NCBI RefSeq assembly: GCF_000787815.1
Contig: NZ_BBPO01000014.1
Span: 49,229 to 98,279 of the forward strand
Source of the DNA: Streptacidiphilus neutrinimicus
GTDB taxonomy: Bacteria; Actinomycetota; Actinomycetes; Streptomycetales; Streptomycetaceae
DNA: 49,051 nt
Direction: 5' to 3'
The stretch's first letter is position 1. The number at the start of each line of letters is the position of its first letter. This document shows positions 43,694 to 49,051 of the stretch, piece by piece. The notes under the pieces are model-generated. The model was given only the letters and a program-made list of their open reading frames with translations. It was not told the DNA's origin and searched no databases. The translations under genes and the position numbers were made by a program.

Positions 43694-44506
43694 TCAGGGC
43701 TTGATGCCCACCCCGACCCACAGGCTGACCTCGGCGTCGGTGGGCTCCTCCGCCGACGCGGCGTCCGGGCGCCAGCGGTGCCCGACGGAGATTCCCGGCT
43801 CCAGCAGGTCCAGGCCCTCGAAGAAGCCCGCGACCTCCTCGCGCGCGCGGAACTGGACCGGAGTGCCGGCGCCGTTGTAGACGTCCTCGACCTTCTCCCA
43901 GCTGACCGGGTCGAAGTCGGGGGTGCAGTGGCTGATCGCCAGCGCGCTGCCGGAGGGCAGCGCGCCGAGGAGGGTCCGCACGATGCGGTGCGGATCCTGC
44001 GCGTCCGGGACGAAGTGCAGCAGCGCGTTCAGGGACAGGGCGACCGGCCGTTCGAGGTCGAGGACCTCGGACAGCTCGGGGCTGGCCAGCAGCGACTCCG
44101 GGTCGTTGACGTCCGCCTCGATGTAGGTGGTGCGCCCCTCGGACGTGCTGCGCATCAGGCGCTCGGCGTACTTGAGCACCAGCGGGTCGTTGTCGGCGTA
44201 GACCACGCGCGCGGCCGGCGCGACCGACTGGGCGACCTGGTGCAGGTTCGGCTCGGTCGGGATCCCGGTGCCGATGTCCAGCCACTGGCGGATGCCGTGC
44301 TCGCGCGCGAGGACGCGGGTGGCGCGGTGCATGAACGCGCGGTTCTCGCGGGCGCAGGTGAAGATGCTGGGATACACCGCGACGACCCGTTCCGCGGCCT
44401 GGGCGTCGACCTCGAAGTGGTCCTTGCCGCCCAGGTAGTAGTCGTACATCCGGGCGGAATGCGGCCTGTTGGTGTCGAGGCCCCTCGCGGGACGGGTGTC
44501 GCTCAT
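43694..44506 (-). CDS. SAM-dependent methyltransferase, DUF574/Methyltransf_19 type
   Basis: 270 residues. The family's opening block NRPHSARMYDYYLGGKDHF is followed by the SAM motif WLDIGTGIPTEPN, YADNDPLVL, LNALLHFVPD and ISH...VSLWVGVGIKP. This large Streptomyces family often sits beside XRE/DUF397 pairs, as here, but its substrate is unknown. AAGGGGAACCG precedes ATG 44506. It is likely co-transcribed with the DUF397 gene 60 bases upstream. Confidence 0.92.
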   Translation of the reverse strand: MSDTRPARGLDTNRPHSARMYDYYLGGKDHFEVDAQAAERVVAVYPSIFTCARENRAFMHRATRVLAREHGIRQWLDIGTGIPTEPNLHQVAQSVAPAARVVYADNDPLVLKYAERLMRSTSEGRTTYIEADVNDPESLLASPELSEVLDLERPVALSLNALLHFVPDAQDPHRIVRTLLGALPSGSALAISHCTPDFDPVSWEKVEDVYNGAGTPVQFRAREEVAGFFEGLDLLEPGISVGHRWRPDAASAEEPTDAEVSLWVGVGIKP

Positions 44507-44566
44507 CGGTTCCCCTTCGATTCGAACGTCGGTGTGGTGCGCGCCGACCGGGCCCTGGGGCCTGTC

Positions 44567-44833
44567 TCAGCCGGCCAGCAGGTGGTCCGCGAGGCCCGCC
44601 TTGGCTCCCTGGATGAACGCGCCGATCTCCTCGGTGGTGTAGATCAACGCGGGGCCGGCGGGGTCGGTGGACTGCCGCAGCGCGACGCGGCCGTCGGCCA
44701 GTCGCTTCGCCTCGACACACTGTCCGCCGTTGGGGCCGCTCCAAGGCTTCTCCCAGCCCTGCTCGCCGAGTTCGGGGGCCGGCATCCCGTTGTAGACCGC
44801 TCTGTCGGCGCCCGCACTGTCGGTGGTGGTCAT
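44567..44833 (-). CDS. DUF397 small acidic protein (whiJ-locus type)
   Basis: 88 residues. WEKPWSGPNGGQCVEAKRLADG, then VALRQSTDP and a final helix (EEIGAFIQGAKAGLADHL), is the DUF397 pattern (WxKSxxSxxGGxCVEVA). In Streptomyces it is paired with an XRE/DUF5753 regulator and is thought to antagonise or modify it, as in the whiJ and abaA loci. Its ATG overlaps the regulator's stop (ATGA), with AAGGAG inside the upstream gene. Confidence 0.93.
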   Translation of the reverse strand: MTTTDSAGADRAVYNGMPAPELGEQGWEKPWSGPNGGQCVEAKRLADGRVALRQSTDPAGPALIYTTEEIGAFIQGAKAGLADHLLAG

Positions 44834-45702
44834 GAGTACTCCTTACGCATGCGGTTGAGCAGAGACTTGCTCTGCGCGGACGAGGTCAGCAGCGCCATCC
44901 GGTTGTGCGCCTCGAGATGGGCGACGACGTCCGCGCGCTGGTCCAGGTAGACCGAGGCGGACAGGATCTCGCTGTAGACGACGTCGGGCAGCTCCCGCTC
45001 CTGGAAGCGGAAGTAGGTGAAGGGCGCGCACGCTCCCACGTGGGCGCCCGCGGTGAACGGGACGACGTCGATGCTGACGTGGTCGCGTTCCATGGCCGTG
45101 AGCAGCACGTCGATCTGGTCGCGCATCACGTCGGCGCTGCCGACGACGCGATGGAGGACGGCCTCCTCCATGACCACCCACAGGGTGGGCGCGTCGGGGC
45201 CGTCCAGCAGGCCCTGCCGCCGCAGCCGCAGGTCCACCCGCCGGTCCAGCTCCTCCTCGGAGTCGTTGGGGAAGCCGCCCTGCAGGACCGCCCGCGCGTA
45301 GGCGTGCGTCTGCACCAGGCCGGGGACGTAGTGCGGTTCGTAGGTGCGCAGCGTGACGGCCCCGGACTCGAGGCTCACGTAGGCCGAGAACCAGCCGGGC
45401 AGCACGTCACGGTAGGCGTACCACCAGCCGGGCTCGTTGGCCTGCTCGGCCAGCGCGATGAACTCCTCGATCTCCTGCGCGTCCGCGCCGTACTTCTCCA
45501 GCAGCCGTTCCACGTACAGGGGTTTGAGGGCGACCTCGGCTTTCTCCAGGCGGCGCACGGTCAATGGGGTCACACGCAGGGCCTTGGCCGCTGCTTCGAG
45601 CGAGACGCCCGCGGCCACCCGCCGCTCCTGCAGCCGCCGGCCGAGGATCATGCGCAGCACGGTGGGCGCGCCCGTGCCGGCCGTCGAACGGTTCTCGGAC
45701 AC
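44830..45702 (-). CDS. XRE-family regulator with DUF5753 domain (WhiJ-like)
   Basis: 290 residues. HTH (LGRRLQERRVAAGVSLEAAAKALRVTPLTVRRLEKAE, residues about 17-55) followed by the DUF5753 sensor domain (YVPGLVQTHAYARAVL, RRQGLL, VVMEEAVLHRVVG, VPFTAGAHVG). WhiJ-like proteins regulate development and antibiotic production. GTG 45702 with GGAGGTGGAGCAC is the start. With the DUF397 gene and the divergent ATP-binding gene it forms the typical trio. Confidence 0.93.
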   Translation of the reverse strand: MSENRSTAGTGAPTVLRMILGRRLQERRVAAGVSLEAAAKALRVTPLTVRRLEKAEVALKPLYVERLLEKYGADAQEIEEFIALAEQANEPGWWYAYRDVLPGWFSAYVSLESGAVTLRTYEPHYVPGLVQTHAYARAVLQGGFPNDSEEELDRRVDLRLRRQGLLDGPDAPTLWVVMEEAVLHRVVGSADVMRDQIDVLLTAMERDHVSIDVVPFTAGAHVGACAPFTYFRFQERELPDVVYSEILSASVYLDQRADVVAHLEAHNRMALLTSSAQSKSLLNRMRKEYS

Positions 45703-45859
45703 GTGCTCCACCTCCCCGACGATCTGTCGACTCGTCGATCCGTCAGCGTTCCGATTTTGACAGAGACTTGGCATTGATGACACCAGGAGGATGACATCGC
45801 GCTGAAATTATCAGGGAGTTGGTTGCGCCGTGCGCGGGGCGGCGAGCATAGTCGGATCC

Positions 45860-46315
45860 GTGAGTGCTCACCGACAGCAGACGACCGAGCTCCTGCCCTC
45901 CCGGCACTTAGCCACGGCGGGCCTACGACGATCCCACTGGCTGGAGCTCCCGGCTCAGCGCTCCAGCGTCGGCATCGCGCGGCACCGCCTCACCGAACAC
46001 CTGGATGCCTGGTCCGTGCCCAGGCGGACGCTTGACGACGCGGCTCTGCTGCTGTCCGAGCTGGCCACCAACGCCGTGGTGCACACGGCAAGCACGAGAA
46101 TCCTGTGCGGCGTCGCCCTCTCCCCCGACGGCCGCCTGCGCATCGAGGTCCACGACGACCACGGTGTGTGCTGCGAGGCCCCCGATGCCCCGAACCTCGA
46201 CGAGGAGAGCGGCCGGGGCCTGCTCATCGTCCAGGCCCTCGCGGAGTCCTGGGGCGTGAAACCCTCTGCCACCACCGACGGCAAGGTCGTCTGGGCGACG
46301 CTGAAGGCCGCCTGA
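45860..46315 (+). CDS. ATP-binding regulatory protein (anti-sigma-factor-like HATPase)
   Basis: 151 residues. HATPase core: LLLSELATNAVVHTAS (N-box), IEVHDDHGVCCEAP (G1) and GRGLLIVQALAESWGV (G2). It completes the whiJ-like trio, where such proteins probably act as anti-sigma factors or partners of the XRE regulator. GTG 45860 lies seven bases after CATAGT, so a leaderless start is likely; GTG 45830 is in frame but without a ribosome site. It is convergent with the next gene, stops 3 bases apart. Confidence 0.87.
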   Translation: MSAHRQQTTELLPSRHLATAGLRRSHWLELPAQRSSVGIARHRLTEHLDAWSVPRRTLDDAALLLSELATNAVVHTASTRILCGVALSPDGRLRIEVHDDHGVCCEAPDAPNLDEESGRGLLIVQALAESWGVKPSATTDGKVVWATLKAA

Positions 46316-46318
46316 GCG

Positions 46319-46675
46319 TCAGCAGCCAGGGCTCCCGTCCGGGCTTCGGTCCTGGCCCCGGTCCGCGCGCCTGCGCGCGGCGGTCTTGCGCGCCTGCGCG
46401 GTCTCCCTGGCGCAGCCCGCGGCGTGGGCCCGGACGGTCGTCGGGTGCTGGCGCACCGCGGTGCGCAGGTCCTGCACCGCCTGCCGCAGCCTGCCGAACT
46501 CCGCTATGTCCTCCTCCGTCCACCGAGCCCGCTGGAGTGCCTGCCGCGGCTCGGGGAACCGCGCGCGGTACTCGGCGGTCTTGCTCTGCGCGAAGTCGGC
46601 GAGCGCATTGTCCGCCGCATCCAACTCACGTTGGAGCTGGACGAGGTCGTCCGGGGCTGGAAGGGCGTCGGGCAT
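46319..46675 (-). CDS. Hypothetical coiled-coil protein
   Basis: 118 residues from ATG 46675. A long helical region (LVQLQRELDAADNALADFAQ, FGRLRQAVQDLRTAVRQ) is followed by a very basic C-terminus (RKTAARRRADRGQDR), suggesting nucleic-acid or protein binding. No family recognised. No ribosome site is obvious upstream. A palindrome lies 30 bases before the start. Confidence 0.6.
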   Translation of the reverse strand: MPDALPAPDDLVQLQRELDAADNALADFAQSKTAEYRARFPEPRQALQRARWTEEDIAEFGRLRQAVQDLRTAVRQHPTTVRAHAAGCARETAQARKTAARRRADRGQDRSPDGSPGC

Positions 46676-46704
46676 ATGACAGAGCTTACGAAGTCGACAC
46701 GATG

Positions 46705-46732
46705 ACGTCACTAGGCGTCCGATAAGTGACGT
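46705..46732. promoter_or_regulatory. ACGTCACT inverted repeat upstream of the coiled-coil gene
   Basis: ACGTCACT (46705-46712) and AGTGACGT (46725-46732) are perfect 8-bp arms separated by 12 bases. Flanking GATGACG and CGTCATC extend the symmetry imperfectly to about 40 bp. A likely regulator site, regulator unknown. Confidence 0.6.
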
Positions 46733-46825
46733 AGCGTCATCAATGGGCGGCAAATGCGGTGTTGGGACTCCACCATACCCCGGCCCCAGCCCTCCCACGC
46801 CCCGATCCGCCAGGCTCGACCCCCG

Positions 46826-46891
46826 CCCCGGCGTCGGCTTCACCCGCGCACCCCCGCCCCCGCCCCCGGCGTCGGCTTCCTCCGCGCACCC
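46826..46891. repeat. Two copies of a 28-bp GC-rich repeat
   Basis: CCCCGGCGTCGGCTTC followed by N-CCGCGCACCC (with small changes) occurs at 46826-46853 and 46864-46891, a 38-bp period, in the intergenic stretch 46741-47129. Otherwise I see no gene there. Confidence 0.6.
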
Positions 46892-47129
46892 TTTCCCGTC
46901 CCGGACGGGCGGCAGGCGGCGCCGGGGCGGCTCGCCCCAGGACTCCCGCAGGACACCCGAACGGCCGCACCGCCGCCTTGTCACCCGTTCGGGCCATGCC
47001 GGACGGAGCATCAGGTGTCGCGGGGCGGGAGGTGTGCACGTGTAATCGGAAGGGCGCTCCGTCGCCGGACCGGCCGCGGACACCCACGCAGGCGACGCCC
47101 AGGCGAGTCCGAGTCGGAGAGGACCACAG

Positions 47130-47747
47130 ATGTCGAGCACGAGGCGACCCATCTTCCACTACACCGCGGGCATCACCGCCGCTCTGGCACTCTTCGCGCT
47201 CGGCGTGCTCGGACTCAGCGCCTGCACCAGCTCCGCCGCGGGCAACTTCTCGGGCAGCACCGTCATGACCACCCAGCCGCCGGCCACCGGGAACTTCTCC
47301 GGGAACGCACCCTCGGCGCTCCAGTCGCTCGCCTCGGCGGGTCAGGCCTCCGCCGCGTCCGCCTCGGCGTCCATGGAGGCGCGGGCCTCCGCGTTCGCCT
47401 CCTCCGTCGCTGCCGAGTCCGCCCGCACGCAAGCCGCCTACCAGGGGGCTCTGAAGAACGTCACGGGGCGCGGGAACGCGACCGCGGACGTCTTCCTCAC
47501 CGGACTGCCGAAGGCGCAGACCGGCGGCCTCAACGCCGCGATCGTGAACATCACGAACCACACCGGTCCCACCGCCTCATTCGCCGTGCAGGTCGACTGG
47601 ACCGACACCTCGGGGCACGTGGTCGACAGCGTCGTGGTCGGCACCGAGCATCTCGCCCCCGGGGCGAAGGCCACACCGGTCGCGTTCAGCTCGAAGGACG
47701 CCAACCTGACCCTGATCCCGATGGTCGCCAAGGCCCAGCGCTTCTGA
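47130..47747 (+). CDS. Secreted lipoprotein of unknown function
   Basis: 205 residues. Signal peptide with lipobox LSAC, acylated at C32. The start of the mature protein carries a duplicated GNFSG and a long Ala/Ser-rich linker (about 65-115), then a compact beta domain (GGLNAAIVNITNHTGPTASF, VVVGTEHLAPGAKATPVAF) resembling small FxLYD-like domains. It should sit on the outer face of the membrane. GGAGAGGACCACAG precedes the ATG. A transporter gene follows 42 bases later. Confidence 0.85.
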   Translation: MSSTRRPIFHYTAGITAALALFALGVLGLSACTSSAAGNFSGSTVMTTQPPATGNFSGNAPSALQSLASAGQASAASASASMEARASAFASSVAAESARTQAAYQGALKNVTGRGNATADVFLTGLPKAQTGGLNAAIVNITNHTGPTASFAVQVDWTDTSGHVVDSVVVGTEHLAPGAKATPVAFSSKDANLTLIPMVAKAQRF

Positions 47748-47789
47748 GCCGCCGCCGGGACCGGGGACGGGGAGGGGAGAGGAGACCGA

Positions 47790-48965
47790 GTGGCGCACCG
47801 GACGGCTCGACCGCCGAGGCCGGCGCCCCGGCGCCGCGGCACCCCGCAGTTCCCCGCGGCCCTGGACCGGCTCGCCCGCGGGGCGCGGCGGGTGCGGGTC
47901 GTCGACCTTGACCGGGTCACCTCCGGTCCGCACGTGCCGCGCAGCCTGCTGGTGGTCACGGGCTGGGCCTGGCGTCTGCTGGTGCTCGGCACGGCGGCGT
48001 ACGTGGTGTTCCGGCTGCTGGCGAGGTTCCAGCCGGTCGCCGTCGCGATCTTCCTCGCGCTGGTGATCGCGGCGTTGCTGCGTCCGCTGGCGGACCGTCT
48101 GCACCGGGTGATGCCCAGGATCTGGGCCGTCATCTGCGCCTACGTGCTGTGCGTGGTCCTGATCGCCGGGGGCTTCGCCCTGACGGGCTTCCTGGTGGCC
48201 GGCGAGTCGGGGCATGTGACGACGCAGTTCGACTCCGGCATCCACCGCCTGGAGGTGTGGCTGGAGGGCGCGCCGTTCCACGTGCGCCCGACCGCGCTGA
48301 CGGACCTGCAGCACAAGGTCACCACGTTCATCTCGGCCCACCGGACCACGCTCATCCAGAGCGCCCTGAGCGGCGCGACGCAGGTGGTGGAGGCGCTGAC
48401 GGTGGCGGCGCTCGGCCTGTTCTGCTCGGTGTTCTTCGTTCATTCGGGCGAACGCATGTGGGCGTGGTTCCGCGACCAGCTGCCGGCGGGCGGGCGCGCG
48501 GGCTGGGACCGGGCCGGACGGGCGGCGTGGCGCACCTTCGCCGGCTACATCCGCGGCATCATCCTCGTGGCCGGGACCAACGCGATCCTGGTCGGCATCG
48601 CGCTGTTCGCGCTGGGCGTCCCCTTCGCCGTGCCGCTGGCGGTACTGGAGTTCCTGGCGGCGTTCGTGCCGCTGATCGGCTCCCCTTTCGCGCTCGCCGT
48701 CGCGAGCGTGGTCGCGCTGGCCGCCAAGGGTCCGGTGACGGCGCTGATCGTGCTGGCCCTCATCGTCGTCATCGGGCAGATCGAGGGCCATCTGCTGCAC
48801 CCGCTCATCATGAGCTGGGCGGTGCGGCTGCACCCGGTCGTGGTCGCCGTCTCCGTCATCCTCGGCACCATCGCGCTCGGCTTCGTCGGCGCGGTCGTGG
48901 CCGTGCCGTTCGTCTCCGTCGCCTGGGCCGTCATCCAGGCCGTGCGCACTCCGGCCCCCGACTGA
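47790..48965 (+). CDS. AI-2E-family transporter (PerM/YdiK-type)
   Basis: 391 residues with about seven to eight transmembrane segments: two near 55-100 (LLVLGTAAYVVFRLLA; AVAIFLALVIAALLRPLADR), one at 110-130, a central soluble segment, then AALGLFCSVFF, GIILVAGTNAILVGIALF, VLEFLAAFVPLIGSPFALAV, VTALIVLALIVVIGQIEGHLLHPL and the final helices. The family's GQIEGHLLHPLIM block is present. The N-terminal 40 residues are basic. Members export small molecules or ions; the substrate is unknown. GTG 47790 follows GGAGACCGA. The remaining 48966-49051 shows no gene. Confidence 0.92.
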   Translation: MAHRTARPPRPAPRRRGTPQFPAALDRLARGARRVRVVDLDRVTSGPHVPRSLLVVTGWAWRLLVLGTAAYVVFRLLARFQPVAVAIFLALVIAALLRPLADRLHRVMPRIWAVICAYVLCVVLIAGGFALTGFLVAGESGHVTTQFDSGIHRLEVWLEGAPFHVRPTALTDLQHKVTTFISAHRTTLIQSALSGATQVVEALTVAALGLFCSVFFVHSGERMWAWFRDQLPAGGRAGWDRAGRAAWRTFAGYIRGIILVAGTNAILVGIALFALGVPFAVPLAVLEFLAAFVPLIGSPFALAVASVVALAAKGPVTALIVLALIVVIGQIEGHLLHPLIMSWAVRLHPVVVAVSVILGTIALGFVGAVVAVPFVSVAWAVIQAVRTPAPD

Positions 48966-49051
48966 CCCGCGACCGCCTCCACCCTGCAGTCCGCTCAACC
49001 TCCCTCCCGCCGGCCGCCATCGGCCCGGCCACCCTCCTGGCCGCCCGTCGG

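Noticed and set aside
46826-46891. Two 28-bp repeats as the start of a CRISPR array
   Set aside because: Only two copies, 10-bp spacing between them and no cas genes.

Overview
The window is about 49 kb of very GC-rich DNA with strong third-position GC bias, GTG and TTG starts, many ATGA/GTGA start-stop overlaps, an SsgA-like sporulation protein, a SigB/SigF-type sigma factor with anti-sigma kinases, a whiJ-like regulator trio and a Streptomyces subtilisin inhibitor. It looks like the chromosome of a Streptomyces-type actinomycete (Streptomyces, Streptacidiphilus or Kitasatospora). The genus is an inference. I see no rRNA, tRNA, CRISPR array, transposase or phage gene.

Layout. (1) 1-3.9 kb: the N-terminus of a MerR regulator with the WERRYG signature of CarH/LitR photoreceptors, divergent from a three-gene operon (FAD oxidoreductase, small protein, SDR/DUF2867 protein); two direct repeats one helical turn apart lie between them. 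(2) 4.2-7.8 kb: a partner-switching stress module: anti-sigma kinase + STAS antagonist, a second anti-sigma kinase followed by a SigB/SigF-family sigma factor, then a small membrane protein and an SsgA-like protein. (3) 7.9-14 kb: two overlapping giant signalling genes, a five-HAMP hybrid histidine kinase and an ANTAR-GAF-PAS-PP2C phosphatase. (4) 14.3-17.3 kb: PRC-barrel, MscS and CBS proteins, with two decayed gene relics (GNAT, BBE-domain oxidase). (5) 17.3-19.7 kb: hydrolase and cytochrome P450 pair, then a truncated GH16 relic. (6) 19.7-28.6 kb: a membrane PP2C phosphatase, a TPR-like protein, a gamma-glutamyltransferase-like enzyme, an SSI-type inhibitor, a second short-LID adenylate kinase and a large multi-sensor PP2C phosphatase. 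(7) 28.7-30.6 kb: sirtuin, a cluster of hairpins, and a Clp-N/HTH pair under twin palindromic operators. (8) 31.1-35.3 kb: TetR-oxidoreductase and MarR-hydrolase divergent pairs, each with an operator-like repeat, then an MBL-fold protein. (9) 35.4-40.7 kb: an ABC exporter (FtsX permease and ATPase) divergent from a two-component system. (10) 40.7-49 kb: a secreted serine-hydrolase-like protein lacking the SxxK lysine, a decayed region, an RHH protein, a methyltransferase, the DUF397/XRE/ATPase trio, a lipoprotein and an AI-2E-family transporter.

How it fits together. The left 28 kb is unusually dense in post-translational stress signalling: three PP2C phosphatases, two anti-sigma kinases plus a third of whiJ type at 45.9 kb, a STAS antagonist and one stress sigma factor. 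The simplest reading is that the phosphatases dephosphorylate STAS antagonists and so release the sigma factor. Several genes (21153, 26046, 28680, 30570, 45860) have -10-like boxes 6-8 bases before the start codon, suggesting leaderless transcripts.
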